Positions 34,701 to 48,200 of a stretch of DNA of 64,000 bases are shown here, piece after piece (positions within the stretch are counted from its first letter, which is position 1; the number at the start of each line of letters is the position of its first letter). The notes under the pieces were generated by a model. That model worked only from the letters and a program-made list of their open reading frames with translations, ran no database searches and was not told the DNA's origin. The DNA comes from Druceiella hillmani (lineage: Eukaryota; Arthropoda; Insecta; Lepidoptera; Hepialidae): assembly GCA_039881145.1 (NCBI GenBank), contig JAYKKI010000016.1, positions 5,357,001-5,421,000 of the forward strand. The letters run 5' to 3'. Position numbers and translations under genes: made by a program.

Positions 34701-36414
34701 CATTTACCATTATTTTAAATAACGACAATTAACCCGGCAGGAATACTATATATTAACCTGCTTCATAGGAACAATTATATTTCATATCAAGTAGATTGTA
34801 GTCTTTGTTTGAGTCTTCTTGGTCATAAATCTTTGCTACAAAATTTTTAACATATTCCGTAGGATTTAGATTTGAACTGTGTGACGGTATCGGTATCCCA
34901 AAGTCTTGAAACCGTTGTTGCAGCTGCATGCGTGAGCGCATTTTCACGTTGGGAAATTATGTTTATATTTTCAAGCGGTAACAGGTATATATACGGTATG
35001 TTCTGATAAGTAAAGTCATTCATACGCCTATTCAAAATTATTAATTCTGTTTTGTTACGACACCTAATCTTCCCCTCTGAACTCTCCGTAACATATATTT
35101 TTTCGAACCTTAGATCATGCCAGTAATATCAAAATCGATCAGTCCCATCGAGATTAAACTTCTTTTTGTTATGGAAAATCATTTCCCTTTTTAAATAATT
35201 TTCCGCAAAATTTAAATACAGCCGCAATATGCTTTTGATTCAAATTCGATTCTCTTTGAAATTTCTTATAATAAGATGATTATTAAGATGCCCAGACCAC
35301 AATTTAAGTTACGTCAGTGCATCAGAGGCGAATTTATTACAAATATGGTGAATTAAATTTGAATATTGCATGTCTTCTATTATGTAAATAATCATTATGA
35401 AAGAATTTCCGAGAATGCTGGCAGTAAAAGGGCAGACATTTTGTTCAATATTTTCCGTAGATTTAATAATTTTATATATTCTATTGGTTTGAGAAGTACT
35501 TTATTTATAAGACGTTATTTTTAGTTAGGAGCGGACATCCATACATACTAAGCAATCGTTTTACCCTATTTTGGATTAGCCCCCGCCGGGTGAAAACAAA
35601 CGAATAGTACTAAGTCATACAGCCAGTCATTATCTATGTCATTATGTCAGAGAATCAATCAGATTTGATTTAAACGAACTTTTCTGCAAGCTTAAGTGTA
35701 GAACCTGTATTATATGATTCTGAAATGTGCTTGACCGATTATTAAATGTCGTTGATATAAAACCATAGATACTTCAAAACTAAGTTTTAGTTCAAACTAA
35801 GTATCAATTGAAATCAGTCCAAATAAAAAGAATTTGAAATTCCAGCTTTGTAAATATATTATACTCAGTTTATATACATTTTCACGATCAAATTTTACTG
35901 ATTTTCACAATCAAATTCTATGTGTGAAAAAATATTAAAGCACAAACTTACAGCCTTAGATATTTACTTTATTCGATGAATTCCTAACGTCTGTTTAATC
36001 TATTCCGGTAAAGTACAATGCTAACATCGATTTAAATTTTCATTTTACAATACATCAAAACCAGCCGCCTGTGCAGTGAAAGTAATATAATATTAAGAAT
36101 TACCTCGAAAATTCGCACCAAGTAAATTGTTCGAATAAAGCTTTGTCTTGAAGGATTAAAGGTCTTAAAGGTGCTTATACGCCCATAAGGATTATGCACG
36201 CGGTTTTCGTAAATCGTACGATTTTCTTATATAAGACAATATGAAGTCTTAAAAAAATTATTTAAAATTCTTATGTAAACTGAAAAATGGAGTATTTATT
36301 TCGCATATACAATTATTCAAAAGTGAGTCTGGTCTGTACATCAATGGGTCTGGATTACATTTGAAGTGAATTTACTTTATATATCATAAGTATTCATAAA
36401 TATGACGTTAACTT
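34701..36414. other. No supported gene
   Basis: Minus frames at 34753-35035 have a faintly transposase-like patch (SHSSNLNPTEYVKN) but too little to call. The rest is AT-rich. Confidence 0.45.
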
Positions 36415-37105
36415 AAATAATTAAGTAAGGGGGACTAACCGTAAATATCTTAAAAACTATGAAGTATAGTTTTGATACAACCTTTAAGTTGGCTTCCAAA
36501 AGCCCTGTTTACACATTTTTACGTTCAGTAGTTTCGAAAATAAAGGGGGGATATATAATTGCATATCTAGATGAAGATATACTACCCATAACTATGAAAA
36601 TCCTATAACTATGAATATATTTGAAGATATACTACCTATAGCCATGAAAATCCTATAACTATGAATTTATATGAAGATATACTACCTATAACTATGAAAA
36701 TCCTAATCTTATATAATTAAGTACGGGGGGCTTACCTTAAATATCTCAAAAACTATAAAGTATAGTTTTGCTACAACCTTTACGTAGGCTTTTTAAAGCC
36801 CCTGGTTATACAATTTTACGTTCAGTAGTTTCGAAAATAAAGGGGGGATATATATTTGCATATCTAGATGAAGATATACTACCCATAAGTATGAAAATCC
36901 TATAACTATGAATATATATGAAGAAGTACTACTTATAACTATGAAAATGCTATAACTTTTAATATATTTGAAGATATATTACCTATAACCATGAAAATCC
37001 TATAACTATGAATGTATCCGAAGAAATACTACCTATAACCATGAAAATCTTATAACTATGAATATATCTGAAGATATACTACCCATAACCATGAAAAAAA
37101 ATATT
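36415..37105. repeat. Nested tandem repeats: 296-base unit holding ~49-base units
   Basis: A block starting 'gtaagggggactaaccgtaa' (36425) recurs at 36721, each containing 'cagtagtttcgaaaataaag'. Each block ends in copies of a ~49-base unit with 'gaagatatactacccataac' and 'atgaaaatcctataactatg': three copies in the first block and about five in the second. A single relative of 'gtagtttcgaaaataaaggg' occurs at 5138. Confidence 0.88.
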
Positions 37106-37194
37106 TTGCGACCCTTAAAACTATATTCTATGTTACTGAAATAGATACGAGTTAATATGTTTTAATATTGTGACGAATTTGAAGTTTCTACATC

Positions 37195-37315
37195 AAGTGG
37201 TTTCTGACAAAAACGACTGTGACAAATGGACAGACGGACATGTGAGCGATCTTATAATGGTACGATTTTTATTTTCGAGGTACGGAATCATAAAAATATG
37301 GATTGCAAACATTTG
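37195..37315 (+). repeat. GACAGAC/GGTTCCG interspersed repeat, copy 3
   Basis: 'gacaaatggacagacggaca' is followed by 'gcgatcttataatgg' and 'ttcgaggtacggaatcat'. It directly follows the nested tandem repeats ending near 37.1 kb. An open plus frame over it is not thought to be coding. Confidence 0.6.
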
Positions 37316-37969
37316 TCCAAAATATTTTCAGCACGTAAATTAAGCAGTAAAAACGTCGGATTCGTGTTCAGAGCAGTTCGTATTTTTATAATTTTTATGT
37401 ACGAACTACTTGTTACCTACGATTTCGTCAACTCAAAAGTTAATTATGGTCCTGAAGTGACAATATGAAAATTACAAGTAATTGATGGTTTAATTAATAA
37501 ATTACGTACTATAGTACTTAGTTCTAAAACAATTGTTACTTTTAAAACAGCAGTAATGTCACCTGGTGGCGACCTAAAAAAGGTTTTTCGTTATTCTTCA
37601 AGGAACTCTATGCTTTCAATTCACTGAAAGATATTTATTAAATCGAATTAATAGATACAATGCTGATATCTAATGATAACGCCTGATACAGAAATCATAA
37701 AGTGCTTAACAATAATTCGCAAAAATCGACACAAATGGCTAGGTCACCTGTGGAGAAACCTAGATAGCTCTCTAGTGAAAACCCTAATTTAAAAAAACTC
37801 GGAGGCATTTGAGCTAGAGGTAAACCCTCGATTTAATGGTTGAAAGACACTGCGAAGAATTTGGCTACTTTAAAACTGAAAGAATGGAAAACGCAAATCT
37901 GGATACAGGATGCTGAGGAAGCATCTTGTCTAGACAGCCTAGGCCTTAGCTGCCTAGACAAAAAACAAT

Positions 37970-38400
37970 GAGCCCTCACGGGACGCCTGACAGATGTGAA
38001 ACATCGTGTTAGTACAAGTAATAAGCATAAAAGACAAGATTATTACAGGAACTAAATATAGCATAATGAAAAAATAAAGTATTACGAATTTCTTACAGAA
38101 AATGGTGACTTTATTTAATAAACATTCATTTACAATTAATACAAAAATAATAAAGCACAGGTTATGTGAACCGTAGTAAACAACAGCGTCGAACTGAGTG
38201 AGGAAGGGGTCGCGTAGTCGGTTGCGCATGGCGACACGTCGCCATACAGTACACGCTAATGCATATAGACTATATATATATATATATATATATATACCTT
38301 AGTATAGCGTGGCGACCCGTTACCACGGCAAGCGTCGCCACGCCAACTATCCGGTTTATACCTGCGCCTATATATGTTTCACATCAAAAACACTCACAGA
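37970..38400. repeat. Inverted-repeat element with GC-rich hairpin and TA core
   Basis: GATGTGAAACAT at 37993-38004 is inverted at 38374-38385. Inside are 'ggcgacacgtcgcc' at about 38230, a (TA)n core at 38270-38296, and GCGTGGCGAC paired with GTCGCCACGC near 38308-38343. The start 'gggacgcctgacag' resembles 'gggatgcctagcag' at 57665, so the family has another fragment there. Confidence 0.45.
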
Positions 38401-40915
38401 GAAGTTTGAATGCAGGGATAAGCCCTTCTATTATTTTTGTTTACTTTTTCTAAGCAAGAAACGGTCTAAAAGTGCAGATAAAGATAAATAGAACTAAAAT
38501 TAACTATATTAACGTAAATATTAAATGACTCCAATATTGATTGTTATATACAGAAATAATGAGCATTGACTGGTGAACGGGTCATACTAAAACATCACGT
38601 AAGTAGGCAAACTGTTGGGAATTTATTGAGATCGAATCGCAGTTGTGTTTACCGTATAACTAAAGAAGTGGTCGAGTGTCGGTCGATACTCACGTGGTTA
38701 GTATTCTGTGTGAACTAAGTAAATGTAACGTTGTTATCCTCCATGACCGTAAGAGTCCTTACGGAAAAGTCCTTTTGGAAAAAAATAGGTCAAGTGTAGG
38801 GTTACGTAAGGTTTGGATACAGAAATAAGTTATTTGCCAGTGGATACTAGATAATATTCATTATATTGTAGGTTTACTTTTTAGCTTCGTGTATTTAATA
38901 TACTGTTAACTGAGTGCAATTTTTTTACAGTATGGAATTTGAGTTGAAGGTTTTTGCTTTTTTTCGAAAAGTACTCGTATATACTTAATTAATACACTGA
39001 TCTTAAAAATAATGGATATTACTAGTTACTTTTCTACGTTTTATCACGTTTTAATTGGCCGAACTTTCATATTATCATTAGCCTTTTTTAAATTTTAAGC
39101 TACGTATTTCATACGTTTTTGGTATTTTCTAAAAATAACAAAATAAATGGTAGACCCGTTTAAAATATTTAAATTATAAGTATTAATACGATACTTATAC
39201 TAACTTCGCCCGCGTGATATCAGGAAAATATAGGCCTTTTTTCCCAAAATTTTCCATGGCGCGCCCGCGCGAGTTATTCGATGATAATCTGGATTAAAAT
39301 GCCTTGATTGTAGCAAAAATAACCCATGAATTTGGTATGTCAAATAAGTCATGTTCCACTAAAAATTAAATTAATAGCAGCGCGTTCAGTTTACCGTACG
39401 CGGGTATTATTTTTATTAGCGTTTATGCTTGCTGTTCTGTTTCTATAAATGATAGCATAATTATGTATAGCCCATTTTTTAATCTATTATATATATTATC
39501 TATATGCAAAAATCTATTAAAATCTGTTAGGCAGTTTAACTCAAAGGAAATAAAAAAAAAATACAAACATTGTCTGTTTATTTGTTTGCTTTTTTTTATA
39601 TAGTAGGGATAATTAAAGAAGAGACACAAACAAAAACCTAACCTAACCAAACAATTGAAACGAGTCAACAAAGCCGCCTTTAAGAAAATTCCATATCTCC
39701 GATTTGATCCCAAAATGAAATAATTAAAGATTAAGTGTTGTTTGACGGAACTTTGGGTAAAAACTTAACTCAAAACTTAAACTCTTTAAGTAAAAAAAAA
39801 TCTTTCAGGTAGTTTTGTATAAGTTAAGTTTTAATATAATTAAAACTCTTTTGGGTGTATATTAGAACGTAAAAATAGCTTTAGAACTCAAATCTCCATT
39901 ACAGTGTAATTTTAATTATTTAGGTAAATATATCTGTGCTATCTAATAAGATTAATTTCGTGCATATAGGTACAATTTGAGTTGTGAGTGCACTTTTCCA
40001 AGATCCGATATTGTGTCGAAATAAATATCATGGAATTTATTGGCGATGTTTAAAATTTTAACGAGCAACGCAAACGAAAATTTTGTAGGTGGTGGATACT
40101 TTTATCGGACAAGGCCGACTTTCTACCGACTCAATGCACATGTCAAGAGGTACGAGCCTACTGAATATCTCCCGTCTCCTTCAACGTTCATCCATTTATT
40201 CTTTTCTCCATTAGCGCGCTTAAACTCGTAAGTTGGAATTGGCCAGATTCGTTCCGATCTTTGCAGGAAGTGTGTGTGTGCGTGTGCTCCGATTATTATC
40301 AGTACGTTTATTGTCGGTGGTCTGTATTATGCGTAAGGTGTATCAGCAGTTTAAGAGATAGCTTTAAGGTACAAGAAAGGAAAAGGTTCATTTTCCTCAA
40401 AGTCTTTATGTTGAGTGTTATATATGCCTAGTTTATTAAAATGCGTGGGAAAAAAATTAATTTTTTTAATGTAATTTTTTTTTTAGAGGTGAGGTATGAG
40501 GTCGTCTATGAGATTTCTGTGTGAGGTTTCTGTGTGTTATTTACACAATTTAATTATTTCAATCTAAATTACATACAAAGAATTAAATTATGTAATTTAG
40601 ATCCGTAATTTTTTCATATTATAATAAATACAAAATATAATAGCCGTTCTTTTCATAACTTCATTATTAATAACGTTAAAACAATAATATTTATACCAAT
40701 GCTGCATGACGTAACGGATACATAATTCTCGCAGGCTTCGATGCTTGTATTTATCCAAAAGTACCAAAGACCTTTTCCATTATAGATACCGATTCTGTGT
40801 CACAACAAATATTGAAACAAAGAAATATCTCTAATTTTTATATACATAATTTTATTTGGGATAGTCGGAAATATTTTTGTGAAACAAATTGGAGAGTCTA
40901 AAATATTCAAGGTAG

Positions 40916-40965
<50 letters not shown>

Positions 40966-40987
40966 TATGTATATATATATATCCACG

Positions 40988-41020
<33 letters not shown>

Positions 41021-41189
41021 TTTTTTCAAAAGGTACAACTAATTTCGGATTCTAAGGAGACCTACAACCGAAAAACGTTACAATCATATAAGAAATTATA
41101 GTGTGAATGAAGTATGTCAGAATATGATAACGTAAATCATTCCCATGTTTCTCAATATTAATTTTTACGAGCAGATGAGTAGTAAAATT
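38401..41189. other. No gene seen
   Basis: AT-rich with a (TA)n block. A plus frame at 40040-40231 lies in a slightly G+C-richer patch but has no recognised motif or splice site. Short relics such as 'aacttcgcccgcgtgatatc' (39200) resemble the 10.08 kb repeat. Confidence 0.45.
40919..41015. repeat. Compound (TA)n microsatellite
   Basis: Two long TA blocks separated by 'cacatatatatgtat' and 'ccacg' interruptions, followed by T9. Confidence 0.92.
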
Positions 41190-41460
41190 TTAGGGCGGAG
41201 TGCTTCGAAAGGGTAAAAACCGGACCTTTATAAAATCAGTCCCTTGTCGGTCTGTTTGTGCGTCTGTTATAAGCGCTTTTTTCAGAAATCGTTTGAAGTA
41301 AACATTCGAAATTTTGCATAATAATACAACTAATTATCCGACGTATATTTTTTTCACAAATTAATATAGAGTGGTTAGAGATATTGTTTGAAAATACCCA
41401 TGAAAAATGTGTTCTAAATCTCATAGTTTTTGAGATATCCATGATTTTTTACATCTATGA
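41190..41460 (-). repeat. GACAGAC/GGTTCCG interspersed repeat, minus-strand copy
   Basis: The plus strand reads 'aaaaaccggacctttataaa' and then 'ggtctgtttgtgcgtctg', the reverse complement layout of the same family. The rest of the element is AT-rich and decayed. Confidence 0.5.
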
Positions 41461-41674
41461 GTGAATGATATATTAAATTATTTGCAGTTAATGTTTATAG
41501 AAAGTTTAATAGAAATAGCATGTACCCTTGTAAATGCTTATATATGCTTAAGTGAATGTGGAATCTTTGCAGTACGAATTCAGTTTATATTTAATACGTT
41601 TATTTATGAAAAGAGATAGCAAGAGTGATTGATTTGAAATTACAATGATAGTGGAAACCAGAAAAACCGTTTTT

Positions 41675-41985
41675 AGAATTTTTGTCTGTCTGCATGTCTG
41701 TGTGTTAATTTGTTCTTCAATTATCTAAAATCTACTGTACGGATTTTGATGAAATTTGGTACGGTAATAGTTTGTACCCTCGAGTAACACCTTGGATACT
41801 TTTATCTACATAATACAGATATTTAAAAAAAACATCTTTACTTGGTGCTGCAATATAGGTACTGATGACGTCATCTATTGGCGTTTTTAGTAAACTTTAC
41901 GCCCATAAAATTCCAAGAGATAAAAAAACAAAAAAATCCTAATAACCACGTGAACGAAATCGCATCTACTTAGCTAGTTTTTTTT
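41675..41985 (-). repeat. Interspersed repeat of the same type, minus strand
   Basis: The plus strand shows 'tttgtctgtctgcatgtctg', 'acggattttgatgaaatttg' and 'ggtac', ending in 'ccacgtgaacgaaatcgcat' and ctacttagctag, the reverse complement of the 10.08 kb opening. A poly(A/T)-rich section precedes it. Confidence 0.6.
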
Positions 41986-42215
41986 AATATTCGCAAAGAT
42001 CGATCGCTCACATCCGTGTTTACTAAAAACAAACTGACAGTTGAAAACATTCAAATTTGTAAGTCAGTTTATACTTATGATATTCAAATTACTACAGTTA
42101 TATTAAAAATACTTAGATTTATTTTAAGAAGTAGATAATGGTAATGTTCGTACTATCGTATTTTTAGATTATTTTAATCTTTCGTGGCACGTAAGCAACT
42201 GTATTATTAAATATG

Positions 42216-42600
42216 CAATGCGTACTTTGAAGACTTTACAAAAATATATTCATTCCAATATATTCATTCCAATACTTTACAAAAATATATTCATTCCAAT
42301 ACTTTACAAAAATATATTCATTCCAATACATTTTTGTAAAGTCTTCAAAGTACGCATTGTATATTAAATACACAATGCGTACTTTGAAGACTTTACAAAA
42401 ATATATTCATTCCAATACATTTTTGTAGTCTTCGAAGTACGCATTGTATATTAAATATACAATGCGTACTTTGAAGACTTTACAAAAATATATTCATTCC
42501 AATACATTTTTGTAGTCTTCGAAGTACGCATTGTATATTAAATATACAATGCGTACTTTGAAGACTTTACAAAAATATATTCATTCCAATACATTTCAAA
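42216..42600. repeat. Array of alternating inverted repeats (87-base period)
   Basis: CAATGCGTACTTTGAAGACT begins at 42216, 42373, 42460 and 42547. It is followed by tttacaaaaat, 'atattcattccaatac', then its own inverted copy ending at 42359, 42446 and 42533; the fourth unit lacks its return arm. The first unit has perfect 31-base arms and a loop enlarged by two extra 27-base copies of 'tttacaaaaatatattcatt'-containing sequence. In units 2 and 3 the return arm shares a 2-base deletion and an a-to-g change. Confidence 0.9.
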
Positions 42601-45039
42601 GAAAAAGGAACGTCGAATTAGTTTAGCCGCAGACCGGATACAGTTACATTCGTAATATAAAGTAACAAATAAAAGGCCCAAAGCACTTTACGAAGTCCCG
42701 TATTTCATTCGTAACTTATCCGTGTTCGCAATATTTCATATTCTTTTCTACGCACAACAATAAGTTTCATTTCACATTGTAAGGTTCAACTCTCATCAAA
42801 ACGCAATAAATCTTAATATTTGGATGGTGATTAATATGAAGGAAAAATATATTTCAGCTTCAAAGGGCACAAAAAACGGTTTTCCAAGCACAATTATAAA
42901 TGCAAATCACGATCAGGTGAAGGTATAATAGACGAAGTAATTTAGAATGTATTCAATAGATGTACAATAATTTAACGATACTTCTTGATTAGATGTAAAA
43001 AACCAGGTAGGTAAAGGTCAAATTCGCATACTAAGATTTCTTTTAAATACATATTACAATGTCATTCGCCGTGTCTGTATGTACACGATTTTTCCATTAA
43101 CTATGATAAGGATTTAAATCCGGTTATCATAATTTAGATAAATTAATTCACAGGTAAATTTTAAGTGCATAATCTATGAGTGTTTGGTGAATTACACGAT
43201 AGTTACAGATTATAAATATAAATGAATTTGGAAAAAAAACCTTTGTCGTAATGTTATTTTGGTGTGCCCTGTTTAAATCGTTAGAGACACTTAGAAACGT
43301 AGTATGGCAACATAATGCTTTCTAAATAGTTCCACAGTAAAGAGCGCCCCAGAGTATATATTAGATTAAAATTCATAATAAACGTTTTAATGTTTAAAAA
43401 AAAATTTTTAACTCAAATTATGTAAGCTTATTGGCCAAACTACACTTAATGCTTATCAGATTAAATTTTATAGTGATGTTCCTCCACTTATACAGATAAC
43501 TTTTTCATTATTAATTATAGTTTTATAAAAAATAGTTTTAAAGTTATGACTGTTGTAGTATATTAATACCCGTTAGGTAAACGTGTGAAAAAATCGTGCG
43601 AAGTAGAGACGGGTTGTAAGTTTGCAATAAATCTATACAGTACAAATATGAATTATAAATTATACTAAATAAGACTAAACATAATTTCTTGTATTATAAT
43701 TTCTTTTTTCCATAATATATTGTGTACTCGATATCTCCAAATTTCTCATTCAATTTTACTATTTGACGATATGTACTTGTTATAATCATAAAAACTGGTA
43801 ACATAAAAAAAAACAAAGGGCCCCATCTATTGTCTTCATATTACTCTATGGTACTGAACTTTTTGTCGAGGAACGTCATAGATTCAATTCAGATATTAAA
43901 AGGATCGTATTTTGTCTCACAAATAACTACGTCGGTTTGTTGTACTGAAGCGATTTTTTTTTATTATCACTTTATCCTTCTTTTTTTTCAGTCCCTTTAA
44001 TATATTTATTATAGTATTGTTTACTATTTTAAGTATATAAAACTGTTGAAATTTTATTTGAGGTTAGAGTAATTTTTTTTAAAAGCATTAACATGTTGGC
44101 TCCCAATAAATTAAGTCTTGCCAAGGCTAAAGTTGTAAAATTTTGACACAAAATTATATCAACTCAACAATTATTATATTACAATCAAGCTTTATATGTA
44201 ATTACAAGATTTTTTAAGTAAAATTTATATTAAATAATAAAAATAAAGATTATTATTTTACACAGAGTTTACAAGGAATATAAGTAAAATTAAATCTTTC
44301 TTAACCGAAGATTTTGCTTTAAGTATAAAAATCACTGAAAAAAGGACGTTACACAATTATGATGCAACCATCTTAAAATCGTCAAAGTTTATAAAATACA
44401 GAAGCAAACTGAATCAATTGTTTGTAAATTTGTCTGTTCAATATATTTAATTAAAAATATAAAATTTATTTGCAAAAAAAAACAAACTTAGTGACGTTTC
44501 TTTATGGATTTTTAAAAAGTAAACAAACGTAATTAAAAGTTATTCAATTCCATAAAATTGTTTCCTAAATTGTGTTTCAGCTATTTTCACAACACGTATT
44601 TAAAACAATAGAGTAAGGAATTAATTATTTACTTGCATTCAATTTTATAACTTGTACCTTCGACCATATTAAAGATAAAGATACATATTAGATAGATACA
44701 TAGATTAAACAGAAGTGGGCGACTAATAGGGTGTCCGTCCTTAAGGTACAAAGCTCTGAAAAGAAAGATAATTTTTTTTGGAACTTTAGATAGCTGTTTT
44801 AAATGTGGTGACACTATGGGGATAGAAAATTGTCAATATTTTGATATAGTCAATAAAACATTATGCCTGTTTAGTCTCATATTAGGAGATAGATATGTAA
44901 TATTTATGCTTGTAATATTTATATTGAATAAACTCTCAAAACAAAAACAAATATTTTGGGATACATTAATCCAAACGGTAAAAGTGGGCATATATGTCAT
45001 GTTAGTATTTATTTATTACGAAGTTTAACGTGCACGTAA
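42601..45039. other. No gene seen
   Basis: AT-rich sequence without repeats of note. Confidence 0.5.
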
Positions 45040-45105
45040 AACATATAAATATTTGGTCGATTATTACTACAAGAGCAATCTCTTTCAGTCAGTAACCTTG
45101 GTTAA
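45040..45105 (-). mobile_element. SINE 3' fragment
   Basis: The plus-strand text 'ttattactacaagagcaatc' and 'tctttcagtcagtaacc' corresponds to the body end of the tRNA-headed SINE family. The head and promoter are absent. Confidence 0.5.
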
Positions 45106-45440
45106 ATATGAAGATTTTGTAATATGGAAGACTGCAAAAGACACTAGTAACAAAAAATATTAATTATGATATTAATAAAAAAAATAAAAAAAGAAAATAT
45201 CATACAAATTCGAAAAAAATGAAATTATTAATTATAAATCTGACATGGCTGACAACAAAGAAAGGGGAACAAAATAGTATTAAGAAAGGGTAGACCTGAG
45301 GGTTTATGGGATATTAAGATGGCTTTAGAATATATCTATAGAGAGCGAGTTCCTGGTTTCCGGATCAGGTTGATTCCAAAGTTTTACAGCTTGGACAGCG
45401 AAGGCCTTCCATGTGTTTAATATTATAAATATTACAGAAA

Positions 45441-45760
45441 AAATTTTTTTCTTAGAAGTTTTTGTGCTTAGATTTTTGTCTACTTGAAATTATTATAATG
45501 CTCAGGAGTATAAAATTACAGAAAAATAAATTTTTAATAAAAAATAAATCTTCTTTAGAAATTTTGCCTACTTGCAGGTTTGTCTACTTGAAATGATTAT
45601 AATGTTCAGGAGTATAAATGTTTCAGCAAACATTTCTTCTTTAGAAGTTTTATCTACTTGCGCGTTTATCTACTTGAAATGATTATAGTGTTCAGGACTA
45701 GAAGTATTATGGTAAGACTTATTTTCTTTAGAAGTTTTGTCTACTTTTACGTCACTTTGT
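45441..45760. repeat. ~90-100-base tandem repeat, about four copies
   Basis: 'gtctacttgaaattattata' (45478), 'gtctacttgaaatgattata' (45580) and 'atctacttgaaatgattata' (45668) alternate with 'tttagaagttttgtctactt'-like blocks. Unit length varies by internal insertion. Confidence 0.75.
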
Positions 45761-46366
45761 TTTCATCGTATGATAATGATTAATCGGGATTTGCAACTAG
45801 TCTGTTCTTTTGGATGTATACATGTATACAAAAAAGAATATAACTATGAACCACGGCAAGTGTTTTGACGTTAGTAAAACGATTACATATTGGAAACGTA
45901 CAAAAATAGCTGTTTTTCTAGATTATATGATATTCAAAATATGATCGAAGTCATCATTCAATCAAAATATTTGATTAAAATATTTTTGGCCCATATACAT
46001 TTTAATTGGCCCATATACACGAAGACAGCAAGCTTGTAAAATAGCACGAGAGGTTAAGCATCTCATGATTTTAAATGTTATATGCGGTATGTGGTGAAGT
46101 CAGAAGGAGTTTGCTCGGGAGCAAGACTGATTGTGTTAATAGCGAGTATGCTAGTTTCGTGTTTGTCTTTTAGTACGTGAGCCGTACCTTATGGATAGTG
46201 GAGGAAAAACTATGAATTTATCACAGCAATTAATGTCGGAATATACTTTCAACGTTTTAGAAAAATAAAGTAAATAGTAAGGAAAAAAATACTTAACAAA
46301 TTGTAAGTTTGAAGCCTACTTGTTACGAAAATACTTCTTTTGCACGGTCCTTACAGCAAAGCTAGA

Positions 46367-46368
<2 letters not shown>

Positions 46369-46408
<40 letters not shown>
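46369..46408. repeat. (TA)n microsatellite
   Basis: TA run of about 20 units. Confidence 0.9.
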
Positions 46409-46409
<1 letters not shown>

Positions 46410-46769
46410 CATATGAATTTTGGTATATTTTATGACTAAGCGTTGATAACAAAAAATATTATTAATTGAAATTTGCCTTTATTTTTAAAATGTATATATA
46501 AAATTTGTACTATTTTTTTTATAACTTAATTGTTCATTCCGCAGACGAAAAGGCTTTGCTTGTGAAAAATGGATATAATATGCTTTTTAATCAACTCATT
46601 GTGATTTAATTTGTACTTAACCAGTTCATTTCCAATATAACAGATACGTAAGCAACTTTTGTCGCGAAATAAATCTACCCAAAAACGTGATTCACGATCA
46701 AGTCATCAACAGCTCTAAGTCACATACGGGTATACAAAACTACAAATGAAACAATACATCGATTGATTT

Positions 46770-46935
46770 ATGCATTCAGCGCTAACAACTAATTCAATAA
46801 ATCGTTCATTTTGCCCTTTCTGGCTCGTTTCTCATCGGACGTTGACATATGCCTAATATTTCCCGTTTGTCCTGTTGCTACGAATTGCTTCGTAAAAGCT
46901 CTCTACTTGTTATTTAGATTTCATTCCCACCGAAA
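46770..46935. other. GC-richer non-coding block
   Basis: 'tcattttgccctttctggct', 'catcggacgttgacatatgc' and 'tgtcctgttgctacgaattg' exceed local G+C. No frame or repeat is recognised. Confidence 0.22.
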
Positions 46936-47639
46936 GGTTTATTCCTGAAAATGTCAATTCAAGTTTAAATAGCTCACGAAGTTTTCACATAATGAATCTA
47001 TTCAAAATATAAACCTTTTATGATGTGTGCTCTGCATTAATTCTATTCGAATATTCATAGGTTTAAATTTAGGAGGTGGCAAGTTTTTTAGTCTTAGGAA
47101 TAAGATTGGTGTCTATTCGTCCATCTTCCCCTATTTTCTTCAAGATAGCATCGTGTAAAGACCCATTTTTATACTGAAAAACTGTGTTATTTAATACAGG
47201 AATAACATCTAGTCATTTTGGTTTTTCTTTTCGTTCATATGTATCAAAATCTATGTATAGACAATGTAAGGTTTCCTCTAACAGTGTGTGATTTCACTTC
47301 CTTGGAAATGAAATAACTGTTTGTATTTAGGGATATTGACTTAAAAGATTTTTGCTGATCCTGACTTACGCTAATCACTGAAATTCGCAAATTTAGTAAT
47401 GACTCAAGCATAAAAGCAAAGTATGAAAACTTTAATTAACAATTGAGAGATGCCTTTACGGAGAGGAGATTTTTTATCTAAACTTGGGGGTATTAATTAG
47501 AAGCACTTGAATTGGGAAACACAAAAAAGTAACATTTGTGTGGAAAACTTTTTTCAACAAACTTATCAGAAAAACAATGAAAATCGTTGTACTTCTTTTC
47601 TACCTAGATACAATAGAAAAGAAACGTATGGCCGAGATT

Positions 47640-48200
47640 CACTGCGGAAGTGAAACTTCTGTATGTCAGTCTACTAAAACCTATGGCGAATAATAATCAA
47701 GATGGCAAATACCTAGCTTCTTATTGGGAGTTGTTTCGTTAAACTCTTTTACCTGTGTTGTTTATTATCGCTTAAATTTTATACTGCTATCAGCAATATT
47801 CACACATACTTGCATATTTAACAAAGTTTATGAAATTTGTGTATACCGATGCCGAATAACTATCAAAGGTGGCAAATACCTAACCTATTACTGCGAGTTG
47901 TTTCGTTAAACTCTTTTACCTGTGTTGTTCATTATCGCTTAAATGTTATACTGCTATCAGCAATATTCATACATACTTGAATATTTAACAAAGTTTATGA
48001 AATTTGTGTATACCAATGCCGAATAACTATCAAAGGTGGCAAATACCTAACCTATTACTGCGAGTTGTTTCGTTATACTGCTCTACCCGTTTTGTTATTC
48101 ATTATCGCTTTGTTTCAATTTTTTGTCAGCAACATTAAATTATATATGCGTATAAGTCAACTTTTCTGAAAGTTCTGTATATAAATTTACCGAATAACAA
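47640..48200. repeat. 167-base tandem repeat, about three copies
   Basis: GGCAAATACCTA anchors lie at 47704, 47871 and 48038. Units share 'gagttgtttcgttaaactct', 'tactgctatcagcaatattc' and 'ccgaataactatcaaagg', and a fourth unit decays after 48100. The left flank holds a solitary 'gaagtgaaacttct' motif. Confidence 0.9.

Larger units (their letters stand above)
45761..47639. other. No gene seen apart from the GC block
   Basis: AT-rich with one TA microsatellite; nothing else recognised. Confidence 0.5.

Noticed and set aside
34753..35035. Transposase remnant suggested by SHSSNLNPTEYVKN
   Set aside because: The resemblance to an SPDLNPIE-type motif is limited to a few residues in one frame, with no supporting upstream motifs.
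40040..40231. Possible exon with GGGYFYRTRPTFYRLN
   Set aside because: No convincing splice site or start context, and no partner frame nearby; kept only as a note in the gap entry.
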